In this document: piece after piece, positions 50,039 to 57,983 of the stretch | Numbering within the stretch: position 1 is the stretch's first letter | Layout: each line of letters opens with the position of its first letter | From: Bin87 sp965261195 | Lineage (GTDB): Bacteria > Chloroflexota > Dehalococcoidia > Lucifugimonadales > UBA3495 | DNA length: 64,000 bases | Assembly (NCBI GenBank): GCA_965261195.1 | Contig: OZ253455.1 | Location: forward strand, 744,001 to 808,000 | Reading direction: 5' to 3' | Notes under the pieces: model-generated | Told to the model about the DNA's origin: nothing | Databases searched by the model: none | Seen by the model: the letters and a program-made list of their open reading frames with translations, nothing else | Translations under genes and position numbers: made by a program

Positions 50039-51658
50039 ATGCCCGCAAAGAAGTTGGCATACTCCGAAGACGCCCGTAAGTCGCTGCGCACCGGCATCGA
50101 CATTCTCGCCGACGCGGTCAAGATTACCCTGGGCCCCCGTGGCCGCAACGTCGTGCTGGACAAGAAGTTCGGCCCCCCGCAGGTCTGCTCCGACGGCGTA
50201 ACCATCGCCAAAGAGATTGAACTGCCCGACGCTTTCGAGAACATGGGCGCCCAGTTGCTGAAAGAAGCCGCCACCAAGACCAACGACGCCGCCGGCGACG
50301 GCACCACCACCAGTATCGTGCTGTCCCAGGCCATCATTCACGAAGGCTTCAAGAACGTTACGGCCGGCACGAACCCCATGGCCATCAAGCGCGGCATCGA
50401 GAGCGCCGTAAGCAACATCGTTTCCGAACTGCAGGGCATGTCCCAGCCGGTGGAAACCCGCGAGCGCATCGGCCAGGTTGCCTCCCTGTCCGCCCACGAA
50501 GATGCCATCGGTGAGACCATCGCCGAGGCCATGGAGAAGGTGGGGAAAGACGGCGTCATCACCGTGGAAGAATCCCGCGGCCTGACCGACGAGATTGAGT
50601 ACGTTGAAGGGATGCAGGTCGACCGCGGCTACATCTCTCCTTACTTCATCACCAACAGCGACCGCATGGAAGCCTCCATCGACGACGTCAGCGTTATCAT
50701 CACTGACAAGAAGATTTCTGCCGTTGCCGACCTGGTTCCGGCGTTGGAAAAGCTGCTGCAAGCCGGCCAGAAGAACGTAGTCATCGTTGGTGAGGACATC
50801 GACGGCGAAGCGTTGGCCACTCTGGTAGTCAACAAGCTGCGTGGCATCATGAACGTGCTGGCCATCAAGGCGCCCGGCTTCGGCGACCGCCGCAAGGCCA
50901 TGCTGGAAGACATTGCCATCCTGACCGGTGGCACCGTCATCAGCGAAGAGACCGGCCGCCGCCTGGACTCGGCGACCATCGAGGACTTTGGCCGCGCCCG
51001 TCGCATTTCGTCCACCAAGGACGACACCACCATCGTGGAAGGCCACGGTTCTGAAGAGGCCATCCAGGCCCGCATCAACCAGATCAAGGCCCAGATCGAA
51101 GACACCACCTCCGAGTACGACCGCGAAAAGCTGCAAGAGCGGATGGCCAAGCTGTCCGGCGGCGTGGCCGTAATCAAGGTCGGCGCCGCCACCGAGATCG
51201 AGCTGAAAGAGCGTAAGGCGCGTGTGGAAGACGCTTTGTCCGCCACCCGTTCCGCTGTGGAAGAGGGCATCGTCCCTGGCGGCGGCGTCGCTCTGGTGCG
51301 CGCCCAGCGGGCCCTGGACTCCATCGAAGGGTTAACCGTTGACGAGTTTGTCGGCGTCAACATCATCCGTCGCGCGCTGGAACAGCCGTTGAAGCTGATC
51401 GTGGAAAATGCCGGTTCCGAGGGAGCAGTTGTGCTCAACCAGGTACAGCATCAGTCCGATGACTACGGCTACGACGCCGAGCTGGGCGAATTCGGCCCCA
51501 TGCTCGAACGCGGCATCATCGACCCGGTAAAGGTTACGCGCTCCGCATTGCAGAATGCCGCGTCGGTAGCCGCCATGGTGCTCACCACCGAGTCCATGAT
51601 TACCGAAATCCCTGAGCCGATGCCGGCCGGCGGCGGGGCGCCGCCGATGGATTTCTAA
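50039..51658 (+). CDS. groEL: Chaperonin GroEL
   Basis: A 539-residue chaperonin. ATP-binding segments TLGPRGRNVVLDKKFG and NDAAGDGTTTSIVL, apical-domain IKAPGFGDRRKAMLEDIA, and EEGIVPGGGVALVRA are canonical. The C-terminus reads PMPAGGGAPPMDF and lacks the classical (GGM)n repeat, as is common outside Proteobacteria. AGGAGAAAAGCA precedes the ATG. A strong terminator lies 27 bp after the stop. Confidence 0.98.
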   Translation: MPAKKLAYSEDARKSLRTGIDILADAVKITLGPRGRNVVLDKKFGPPQVCSDGVTIAKEIELPDAFENMGAQLLKEAATKTNDAAGDGTTTSIVLSQAIIHEGFKNVTAGTNPMAIKRGIESAVSNIVSELQGMSQPVETRERIGQVASLSAHEDAIGETIAEAMEKVGKDGVITVEESRGLTDEIEYVEGMQVDRGYISPYFITNSDRMEASIDDVSVIITDKKISAVADLVPALEKLLQAGQKNVVIVGEDIDGEALATLVVNKLRGIMNVLAIKAPGFGDRRKAMLEDIAILTGGTVISEETGRRLDSATIEDFGRARRISSTKDDTTIVEGHGSEEAIQARINQIKAQIEDTTSEYDREKLQERMAKLSGGVAVIKVGAATEIELKERKARVEDALSATRSAVEEGIVPGGGVALVRAQRALDSIEGLTVDEFVGVNIIRRALEQPLKLIVENAGSEGAVVLNQVQHQSDDYGYDAELGEFGPMLERGIIDPVKVTRSALQNAASVAAMVLTTESMITEIPEPMPAGGGAPPMDF

Positions 51659-51684
51659 CCCTACGGAATCCAGCCGGGATTACA

Positions 51685-51720
51685 GCCGGGGCCGTCGCCA
51701 TGACGGCCCCGGCGATTTAT
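51685..51720 (+). terminator. Terminator after groEL
   Basis: GCCGGGGCCGTC pairs perfectly with GACGGCCCCGGC around a 5-nt loop (51685-51713), followed by GATTTATT. A strong GC stem with a modest U-rich tail ending the groESL transcript. Confidence 0.8.
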
Positions 51721-51921
51721 TGCCCAAGTCACTAACCGCGTCCCAATCAGATTTACCCGGTTCAATAGTTGGAGTATAGTAACCCTTGCTCAATATCAAT
51801 CTGATTGGCAGCCTGAGCCTAATGACACAGCTGCCGCCCTAGCGAGCTCCCTCTGAAACCCTCCCTGTTCCGACGAATTCTCAACTGGTACCCGCCGACG
51901 CCATTTTATTACGGCTGGCTG

Positions 51922-53229
51922 GTGCTGGGCATGGCTTCCTTGACTTCGGCGTCCGGCGCCAGCGTTTCCCAGGTGGTGCTGGGCGCCATTCAGGTGTACA
52001 TAGTTGACGACACCGGCTGGGATATTGGAACCCTGTCGATAGCGGTTACCGCCGGAACCTGGTGCTCCGGGGCGCTGGCTCCTTTCGCCGGCCGTATTGC
52101 CGACCGACACGGCCCGCGGCTTTTCGTCCCGTTGGGGTTGCTGGTAGTGGGCTGTTCCCTGTTAGCCCTGTCGCAGGTCAGCACGTCCGCAATGTGGCAG
52201 TTCTTCACGGCTTACATCATCGGACGCGCCATCAGCAATCCGTTCCTGATTGGGGTAGTCCCGCGCACCGCCACCGTCAATTTCTTCCGCCGACGCCGCA
52301 ACATTACGCTGTCAATCTCGGGTATGTCGCGACCGATCGGCGGCGCAATTAACATCCAGATAATCTCGTTGATCGCAGTATCTCAGGGCTGGCGAGCCGC
52401 CTATGGATACGTCGGATTCTTTCTCCTTGCGCTGGCGATTCCGGCGTTCGTCATCATGCGCCGACGGCCCGAAGAGATTGGAATGCTCCCGGACGGCGCG
52501 CGTCACCCGTCCGGCAACAGGCTCTCGGCCCGCTCCGGTGAAACTGGCGGAGCCGCCGGTCGCGCCGAGCCCGAGCTGGCGCCTGAGTTCAGCTGGACAG
52601 TCCGCGAAGCAATGGGCACCCGGGCCTACTGGTGCATCGCCGGGACGGCAATATTGGCGGTGATAGCGTCAGCCGGCCTCGGTTACATCCTGGTGCCGTA
52701 CCTGATTAGCGAGGCCGGCCCGCAGCTGTCCAAACCCCAGGCGGTGGGCGTCGGCAGCCTGGGCGCCGTGCTGGCCCTGACCACGCTGGTATGGGGATTC
52801 CTGGCAGATAAATTTGGCCCCCGCCAGTGCATGGTAATGACCATAGCCGGAGCCGTCCTGTCGGGCATATTCCTGATTACAGCGGTCCATTCGGTGTGGA
52901 CGGCATACGCGTTTGCCATCCTGTGGGGTTTCTTCTCCAACACGGTGGGTACGCTGGAACATATGCTGTTGGCCCAATACTTCGGGCGCGGGTCCTTCGG
53001 GGCGATTCTCGGTTCACTGGGGCCGTTGCAGACCACGGCGCTGGGCGTTGCGCCGGTTTTCGGCAGTTACCTGCTGACTTTCACCGACAATTACACTCTA
53101 GTCTTCACCACCCTGATGGTAATGTACGCCGGCGCCGGATTGCTGATTTTCCTGGCCAAAGCTCCCCAACTGCCGCCGCGAGCCTGGGAGTCGCAATCAG
53201 ACCCCACCCCAGCTCCGGCGACGGTATAA
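51922..53229 (+). CDS. MFS transporter, OFA-like; 5' end uncertain
   Basis: A transporter with 12 hydrophobic segments; RIADRHGPRLFVPLG is the A-like motif after helix 2 and WGFLADKFGPRQCM repeats it in the second half. The GTG at 51922 cuts into helix 1. The same frame continues upstream as TPFYYGWLVLG, which matches the family's FYYGW start, but back to the in-frame TGA at 51823 there is no ATG, GTG or TTG. CTG at 51853 or a frameshift from ATG 51822 could supply the true start. Substrate probably a carboxylate, unproven. Confidence 0.85.
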   Translation: MLGMASLTSASGASVSQVVLGAIQVYIVDDTGWDIGTLSIAVTAGTWCSGALAPFAGRIADRHGPRLFVPLGLLVVGCSLLALSQVSTSAMWQFFTAYIIGRAISNPFLIGVVPRTATVNFFRRRRNITLSISGMSRPIGGAINIQIISLIAVSQGWRAAYGYVGFFLLALAIPAFVIMRRRPEEIGMLPDGARHPSGNRLSARSGETGGAAGRAEPELAPEFSWTVREAMGTRAYWCIAGTAILAVIASAGLGYILVPYLISEAGPQLSKPQAVGVGSLGAVLALTTLVWGFLADKFGPRQCMVMTIAGAVLSGIFLITAVHSVWTAYAFAILWGFFSNTVGTLEHMLLAQYFGRGSFGAILGSLGPLQTTALGVAPVFGSYLLTFTDNYTLVFTTLMVMYAGAGLLIFLAKAPQLPPRAWESQSDPTPAPATV

Positions 53230-53259
53230 TCCAACCACCACACATTGCGAGGTACACTC

Positions 53260-53652
53260 ATGCCCGATAAAACCTACATCAATCCCAGCGGCGTCAATGA
53301 CCCATCCCCGTCGGGATTCACCGCAGTCGTCAAAGCCGGCAACACCGTGTATATCGCTGGCATGGTGGCACAGGACGCCAACGGGAATGTCGTTGGGGCC
53401 GGAGACGCCGAAGCGCAGACCAGACAGATCTGGCGTAACATTGAAGTTGCCGTGCAAGCCGCCGGGGGCAGCTTGTCCGACATCGTGAAAACCACTACCT
53501 ACGTAACCGGTATCGAACACGGGGCAGCCGTGCGCGCCGTCCGCGGTGAGTTGTTCGCCAGCAATCCCCCGACCAGCACATTGCTGGTGGTAAGCGAGTT
53601 GGCAAACCCGGCTTACTACGTGGAGATAGAATCCATCGCCGTGATCGGGTAG
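53260..53652 (+). CDS. RidA/YjgF family protein
   Basis: A 130-residue trimer-forming protein. It has the RidA pattern: AVVKAGNTVYIAGMVAQDANGNV, QTRQIWRNIEVAVQAAGGSLSDIVKTTTYVTG and NPPTSTLLVVSELANPAYYVEIESIAVI. The active arginine expected near the CxRxxV segment is not present (PTSTLLVV lacks it), so deaminase activity on enamines is doubtful. GCGAGG precedes the ATG at 53260. It follows the MFS gene by 30 bp and may be co-transcribed. Confidence 0.88.
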   Translation: MPDKTYINPSGVNDPSPSGFTAVVKAGNTVYIAGMVAQDANGNVVGAGDAEAQTRQIWRNIEVAVQAAGGSLSDIVKTTTYVTGIEHGAAVRAVRGELFASNPPTSTLLVVSELANPAYYVEIESIAVIG

Positions 53653-53654
53653 CC

Positions 53655-53685
53655 GCAAAAAAGCCCCTCTCCCATTGGGAGAGGC
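53655..53685. terminator. Hairpin with minus-strand U-run after the RidA gene
   Basis: CCTCTCCC and GGGAGAGG form a perfect stem with a short loop (53666-53684). On the minus strand it is followed by GGGGCTTTTTTGC, a good terminator; on the plus strand no U-run follows. As no minus-strand gene reads into it, it might limit antisense transcription or be a leftover of a dispersed repeat. Confidence 0.5.
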
Positions 53686-53743
53686 GTCAGCAGACTCGCT
53701 TCTCCCAAGGTCTCAGTTGGCGCCAATTTGGTATCATTATCCG

Positions 53744-53998
53744 GTGAGACGCCGGCATCGAATTACCTTGGCGGCTATATTCAGGCGACCCACGCAATCT
53801 GGGATTCGTTGGTCGGATATTGAGTCTCTGCTACTGGCCTGCGGCGCCTACATAGAGGAGCGAGCCGGCTCGCGAGTGTACATCGAATTGAACGATGTGG
53901 GCGCGCATTTTCACCGGCCGCACCCGGCAAGAGAGGCACGGAAGGGCATGGTAGAAGCAGTGCGTAAATTTCTGAATGAGGCAGGTATAGAGCCATGA
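53744..53998 (+). CDS. hicA: HicA-like toxin
   Basis: An 84-residue protein starting at GTG (RRRHRITLAAIFRRPTQSGIRWSDIESLLLACGA). The double-stranded-RNA-binding-like fold of HicA is indicated by GAYIEERAGSRVYIELNDVGAHFHRPHP and the C-terminal helix VRKFLNEAGIEP. Classical HicA has a catalytic His in GSH; here this is GSR, with histidines later in FHRPHP, a known variant subgroup. HicA toxins cleave mRNA. It overlaps the antitoxin gene by 4 bp. Confidence 0.85.
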   Translation: MRRRHRITLAAIFRRPTQSGIRWSDIESLLLACGAYIEERAGSRVYIELNDVGAHFHRPHPAREARKGMVEAVRKFLNEAGIEP

Positions 53999-54327
53999 TG
54001 GAATACAAGGGGTATCGAGCGGTGGTAACCTTCGATTACGAGGCCGGCGTTTTCCATGGAGAGGTGATTGACACGCGCGACGTGATAACTTTCGAAGGCG
54101 ATTCCGTCGAGCAGCTGAACCGGGAGTTCAGATTCTCGGTCGACGATTATCTGGCGGTTTGTCGGGAACGGGGGCGAGCGCCGGACCAGCCGTTTTCCGG
54201 GAAAATACCGCTTGAGGTTACTTCTGATGTGCATCGCGCCGCTACCGCCGCTGCCAAGTCCGAAGGCAAAACCCTCAACGACTGGCTGGCGGAAACAGTA
54301 GCACGGGCAGCGGAACAAACCATCTGA
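53995..54327 (+). CDS. hicB: HicB-like antitoxin
   Basis: A 110-residue antitoxin. The N-terminal HicB fold is YKGYRAVVTFDYEAGVFHGEVIDTRDVITFEGDSVEQL; the C-terminal half ends with a ribbon-helix-helix-type segment (SDVHRAATAAAKSEGKTLNDWLAETVARAA) that would bind its own promoter. The start overlaps the toxin stop (ATGA), giving translational coupling. Toxin-first order is usual for HicAB. Confidence 0.88.
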   Translation: MMEYKGYRAVVTFDYEAGVFHGEVIDTRDVITFEGDSVEQLNREFRFSVDDYLAVCRERGRAPDQPFSGKIPLEVTSDVHRAATAAAKSEGKTLNDWLAETVARAAEQTI

Positions 54328-54381
54328 CCACCTCATTGCTATCAACCTCTACCGGCACGGACGGTTGATAACCGGGTCGTC

Positions 54382-54633
54382 TTACCCCTCCGGTTCCCGC
54401 CACTTGCGTTCCTGAAGCACCAGCCACATACGATGCCAGACCCAACGGCGTTCCGGGTCTTCCAGGCGGCGGTCTACCAGTTGTCGAACCGCCAGTATCG
54501 CTTGGCCGGCCAGAAATCCCCATTGGCCCGGTTCGTTGCGCATCCAGCCCGCCACCTGCTGGGGGTGAGCATCCGCCACTCCCAGCAATACCCGGTCCAG
54601 TGCGGCTTCTGCATCCTCGGGGTTTTGCGCCAT
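54382..54633 (-). CDS. Small hypothetical protein at the end of the thiamine operon
   Basis: An 83-residue, Trp- and Arg-rich helical protein (MAQNPEDAEAALDRVLLGVA; FLAGQAILAVRQLVDRRL; ERRWVWHRMWLVLQERKW). No family recognised. It starts 4 bp after the thiS stop, so it belongs to the thiG-thiE-thiS transcript, but a thiamine role is unproven. Confidence 0.65.
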   Translation of the reverse strand: MAQNPEDAEAALDRVLLGVADAHPQQVAGWMRNEPGQWGFLAGQAILAVRQLVDRRLEDPERRWVWHRMWLVLQERKWREPEG

Positions 54634-54637
54634 CCGG

Positions 54638-54841
54638 CTAACCGCCGCCCACCGGCCGCACTATCTCCAGGGCATCGCCCTCGTGCAGGTGCAGGCCAAC
54701 GAAATCCTCTTTACGAATTACCTGCCCGTTGTAGCCCACCGCGATGAACCGCATATTGACGTCGATGGTGGTGAGGTAAGATTGCAGGTCCAATCCGTCC
54801 GCAATTTCCCTGGGTTTGCCGTTTACTTTCAGAGTAATCAT
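54638..54841 (-). CDS. thiS: Sulfur carrier protein ThiS
   Basis: A 67-residue ubiquitin-like protein ending RPVGGG; the C-terminal Gly is the thiocarboxylate carrier for thiazole synthesis. MITLKVNGKPREIADGLDLQSYL and FIAVGYNGQVIRKED are typical. The ATG at 54841 is chosen by homology. The AGGAGG overlapping the thiE stop lies 13 bp upstream, a long spacing. The last residues GGG, rather than just GG, may be accepted or trimmed. Confidence 0.93.
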   Translation of the reverse strand: MITLKVNGKPREIADGLDLQSYLTTIDVNMRFIAVGYNGQVIRKEDFVGLHLHEGDALEIVRPVGGG

Positions 54842-54851
54842 TACCGACCGG

Positions 54852-55550
54852 TCACCTCCTGTTGTTGCTGGGCTGATTGGCCGTGATTGACCGTGGACCT
54901 GAATCGCCTTCATTCGAGATGGCATCCAGCATTGCGGATTTCAGATTCCGGGCCGCCGTTTGCGGGTCGGCGCTGGCCAACACGCTGGTGATGACGGCGG
55001 CCCCGTGGGCTCCGGCCAACATTACATCACCCACGTTGCTGCTGGTGATCCCGCCGATACCCAATAGCGGCAACGGCACGCCGCTGACCCGGATTTGATG
55101 CAACAAACCGGGTCCGGACGGTTCTTCACCGGGATGCGATCGCGTGGCGAACATCGTGCCGACGAGCAGAAAATCTGCGCCGCCCTCGGCGCCGTGGATA
55201 GCGCTTTCGACGGAATGCACGGAGCGGCCAATCAAAGCCTGGTCGCCAACCACGGGCCGAACTGACTCTGTAGGCATTGCCAGTTCTCCCAGCTGCACAC
55301 CTTCGGCCCGGCTGGCGACCGCCACATCAGCCCGTTCGTTAACCACCAGCAACGCGCGGTCATCGCAAACGCGCCGCAGCGCAACAGCCAAGTCCAGAAT
55401 CACACTGCCCGGCAATTCCTTGTCGCGCAGCTGCACCATGTCCACGCCGCCGGCGATGGCAGCAGACACCCGCCCTGGAATCTCGTCCGCTGGGCAAACT
55501 CCCCGGTCAGTTACCAGGCACAGGCAGGGATACGGCAAGGCCGCCGGCAT
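54852..55550 (-). CDS. thiE: Thiamine phosphate synthase
   Basis: A 232-residue TIM-barrel enzyme joining the thiazole and pyrimidine phosphates to thiamine phosphate. Motifs are LVTDRGVCP, GGVDMVQLRDKELPG, VNERADVAVASRAEGVQLGE and LPLLGIGGITSSNVGDVMLAGAHGAAVITSV. The ATG at 55550 begins MPAALPYPCLCLVTD; the longer frame reads through duplicated thiG-end sequence and is not coding. Operon: thiG-thiE-thiS. Confidence 0.95.
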   Translation of the reverse strand: MPAALPYPCLCLVTDRGVCPADEIPGRVSAAIAGGVDMVQLRDKELPGSVILDLAVALRRVCDDRALLVVNERADVAVASRAEGVQLGELAMPTESVRPVVGDQALIGRSVHSVESAIHGAEGGADFLLVGTMFATRSHPGEEPSGPGLLHQIRVSGVPLPLLGIGGITSSNVGDVMLAGAHGAAVITSVLASADPQTAARNLKSAMLDAISNEGDSGPRSITANQPSNNRR

Positions 55551-55563
55551 GGGCGAGCGCCAA

Positions 55564-55599
55564 CTAATCGGCCAAAACCGGCTAATCGGCCAAAACCGG
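55564..55599. repeat. 18-bp exact tandem duplication spanning the thiG stop codon
   Basis: The last 18 bp of thiG including TAG (55582-55599) are repeated exactly just downstream at 55564-55581. On the sense strand the unit is CCGGTTTTGGCCGATTAG, ending with the stop each time, so two in-frame stops follow each other. Confidence 0.95.
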
Positions 55600-56370
55600 T
55601 TCAGGCACGTCCGTGGGCGGACTGCTGGCAATCGCCTCGGTTCGCACCGGAATGCGACCCGCCAGATACGCCTGACGACCCGCTTCAACGCCCTTTCGGA
55701 AGGCATCAGCCATCAACGACGGATCCTGTGCCTGCGCGATGGCAGTATTAACCAGCACCGCGTGGGCGCCCATCTCCATAGCCTTGGCAGCGTCTGAGGG
55801 CACAGCCAACCCGGCGTCAACTACCACGGGGATGTTGGCGTTCTCCAGAATGATCCGGATTTCCTCCCCGGTATGGATGCCCTGACCGGAACCGATAGCT
55901 GAACCCAACGGCATCACCGTAACGCAGCCCACTTCCTCCAGGTTCTTGGCCAGAACGGGATCAGCGTGGATGTAAGGCAGGACTTTAAAGCCTTCCTTCA
56001 CCAGTTGTCGCGCCGCTTCCAAAGTGCCGTTAGGGTCCGGGAACAGATACTTGGCATCCGGAATGACTTCCAACTTCACGAAATCGGTCTGGGTTACTTC
56101 CCGGCCCAACCGGGCTACGAACAGGGCTTCTTCTACCGAGCGGCAACCCGCGGTGTTGGGTAGTATTTGGTACTTGTCCCAGTCCACGTAGTCCAAAATC
56201 GTTTTCTCTTCCGGATTGTCCAGATCCAGTCGGCGTATGGCAACTGTAACCATCTGCGTTCCGGACGCCTCAAGGGAATCGACCATGTCCTGCATGGTTC
56301 GATGCCGTCCAGTGCCGACAATCAGCCGAGAGTGAAAGGCTACTCCCCCTATCATAAGTTCATCGGTCAT
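55582..56370 (-). CDS. thiG: Thiazole synthase
   Basis: A 262-residue TIM-barrel enzyme that builds thiazole phosphate from DXP, dehydroglycine or glycine imine, and ThiS thiocarboxylate. The Schiff-base lysine lies in TDFVKLEVIPDAKYLFPD; NTAGCRSVEEA, VMPLGSAIGSGQGIH and PVVVDAGLAVPSDAAKAMEMGAHAVLVNTAIA are diagnostic. The ATG at 56370 has AGGAG 10 bp upstream. First gene of the operon, preceded by a TPP riboswitch and attenuator. Confidence 0.96.
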   Translation of the reverse strand: MTDELMIGGVAFHSRLIVGTGRHRTMQDMVDSLEASGTQMVTVAIRRLDLDNPEEKTILDYVDWDKYQILPNTAGCRSVEEALFVARLGREVTQTDFVKLEVIPDAKYLFPDPNGTLEAARQLVKEGFKVLPYIHADPVLAKNLEEVGCVTVMPLGSAIGSGQGIHTGEEIRIILENANIPVVVDAGLAVPSDAAKAMEMGAHAVLVNTAIAQAQDPSLMADAFRKGVEAGRQAYLAGRIPVRTEAIASSPPTDVPEPVLAD

Positions 56371-56433
56371 CGCTGCCACTCTCCTATCATGTGCCACCCG
56401 AATCGGTCAGCCTTTGCCCATGGAATCCTGAAT

Positions 56434-56462
56434 GCAAAACCGCCAGGCTAGCGGGCCTGGCG
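56434..56462 (-). terminator. Attenuator hairpin of the thi operon
   Basis: On the minus strand CGCCAGG-CCCGCTAG-CCTGGCG forms a perfect 7-bp stem and is followed by GTTTTGC. It lies between the TPP aptamer and thiG, as expected for the expression platform of a transcription-terminating riboswitch. Confidence 0.75.
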
Positions 56463-56483
56463 AGTTAGTTTACACCTTGCGTG

Positions 56484-56577
56484 CTGTCCCTGCGCCGGCA
56501 TTACCCGGATCCGGTACAGACGGTCGGCGACGAGTCTGGTCGCCCTCTCAGCCTAGTTTACCCAAGCTCCCGCCAGA
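56484..56577 (-). promoter_or_regulatory. TPP (thi-box) riboswitch
   Basis: Read on the minus strand, the core is GGGAGC...GGCTGAGAGGGCGACC, then the P3a-type hairpin GGCGAC/GTCGCC, then ACCGGATCCGGGTAATGCC and GGCGCAGGGA. These match the conserved thi-box elements CTGAGA, ACCTGATCTGGATAATGCC and AGCGTAGGGA, with compensatory changes. Bound thiamine pyrophosphate would favour the downstream terminator and shut off thiG-thiE-thiS. Confidence 0.93.
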
Positions 56578-56605
56578 ATTGCGTGAGAGATTCGATTGTC
56601 TGCTG

Positions 56606-56634
56606 AATGTAACACTACGAGGCGAGCAAGTCAA
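56606..56634 (-). promoter_or_regulatory. Promoter of the thi operon
   Basis: On the minus strand TTGACT (56629-56634) and TACATT (56606-56611) are 17 bp apart, a good sigma-70-type pair. It reads into the TPP riboswitch. The -35 box ends 8 bp before the insertion sequence flank. Confidence 0.7.
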
Positions 56635-56641
56635 ACGGGGA

Positions 56642-57895
56642 GCAACGACCGCAGGGCAATCGCGTCTTATCCGAGGAGTACTTTTAGCAGGTAGTCTTCA
56701 CGCCAACCGGCGTTGAGGCGTTTGCCTTGGATGCCCACTTTCAGGGTGTGCTCGTTTTTCAGCAGGTTGTGGGAGATCTGACGCAGGGTGGCCAGGTTCT
56801 GTGGTCCGTGGGCCTTGCGCACTCGGCACTGGTCTTCTCGAAAGGTTACATCCAAAGTCCAATGCAGTGAGTTCTCGATGCTCCAATGGCTCCTGACGGC
56901 AGCCAGCAGTTGTCCTGCTGGGGCCGCCCGGCTGCTGATGTAGTAGCGAGGTTGACTGATCGCGCCGGCTGCGGTCTCACGATGGCCGACCACTTTGATG
57001 GCGGCCTTCAGTTGGGGCCATTGCCCGTGGGGGTTGATGTAGTCCAGGCAGTCCGTCTCGGTGATGGCCCAGCATTCCCGCCGTTCCACCCGTCCGTGTC
57101 CCTTGTTCACGGTCTGGGAGTAGTCGTAGGGCACCCCGTCAAAGCCCAATGCTTCCGCCCCCTCGAACAGGTCTCGGATGCCCTCGTGGAGTTGTCCTTG
57201 ATTCTCCTTCACCGCCAGCACGTAATCGGCCCCGCCGTCCACGATCTGCTGGGCAATCTCCCGCTGGCAGCCCATGGCGTCAATGGTCACGATGCAGCCT
57301 TGCAGATCCAGCAAGTCCAGCAGTTGGGGAATGGCGGTGATCTCATTGGACTTCTCCGCCGTCCTGACCTGACCTAAAGTCAGGGTGTTCTGCGTGGCCC
57401 AAGCGCTGACCAGATGCATGGCTCCCTTGCCACCCGCGCAGTCGTGAGAACGCCGGGCCGTCTTCCCGTCAATGGCCACCACCTCCTCGGGCAGCAACTC
57501 AGCGATGGCTTGGGTCCAGGCCCTGAAGCAACTCTGGAACTGCTCTGGGTCCAGACGGGCAAAAACATCGCCGAAGGTGTCATGGGAGGGGACGCCGTTG
57601 GGCAATTCAAGAAAGGTTTGGAACCATTCCAGATTGCTCCTGCCGAAGAGCTCCACATGCACCCAGGAATCGGCCCCGCAGATGGTGGCGCAGATGGCGA
57701 TGGCGATGATGTCCACCAGTTTGTGGCGTCGGGTGCGCTCCACCCTGGGGTCGTCCAGATCAGCGAAATGATCCAGGACCGATACATGATGCGATTTTGC
57801 CATGGTCCGTTGCCCTCTCTCGTTTTATCGAATCGGGCAACATTAGCATAATTATAAAAATTATCATTAAGACGCGATTGCCCTGGCAACGACCG
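56642..57895. mobile_element. Insertion sequence, ISAs1 family, with target-site duplication
   Basis: The element (56652-57885, 1234 bp) has perfect 18-bp terminal inverted repeats CAGGGCAATCGCGTCTTA. It is flanked by an exact 10-bp direct repeat GCAACGACCG (56642-56651 and 57886-57895). One intact transposase gene fills most of it. The perfect ends and duplication indicate a recent insertion. It separates the thi promoter from the retropepsin-like gene region. Confidence 0.95.
56667..57803 (-). CDS. ISAs1 family transposase
   Basis: A 378-residue DDE transposase, apparently full length. It starts with the DUF4277-like/H-repeat N-terminus (LDHFADLDDPRVERTRRHKLVDIIAIAICATICGADSW). Acidic catalytic residues are suggested at VVAIDGKTARRS, IVTIDAMGCQ and SIENSLHWTLDVTFREDQCR. 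GAGAGGG precedes the ATG. The stop lies only 15 bp from the left end of the element. No frameshift, so it is probably active. Confidence 0.95.
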   Translation of the reverse strand: MAKSHHVSVLDHFADLDDPRVERTRRHKLVDIIAIAICATICGADSWVHVELFGRSNLEWFQTFLELPNGVPSHDTFGDVFARLDPEQFQSCFRAWTQAIAELLPEEVVAIDGKTARRSHDCAGGKGAMHLVSAWATQNTLTLGQVRTAEKSNEITAIPQLLDLLDLQGCIVTIDAMGCQREIAQQIVDGGADYVLAVKENQGQLHEGIRDLFEGAEALGFDGVPYDYSQTVNKGHGRVERRECWAITETDCLDYINPHGQWPQLKAAIKVVGHRETAAGAISQPRYYISSRAAPAGQLLAAVRSHWSIENSLHWTLDVTFREDQCRVRKAHGPQNLATLRQISHNLLKNEHTLKVGIQGKRLNAGWREDYLLKVLLG

Positions 57896-57983
57896 CAATG
57901 CTTACAACTCTTTCGGACTCGCGTGGAACGAAATCTTGCCTTCCATTGCGCTATGCCTGGTACTCTCCCACCGCTGTAGTGAA

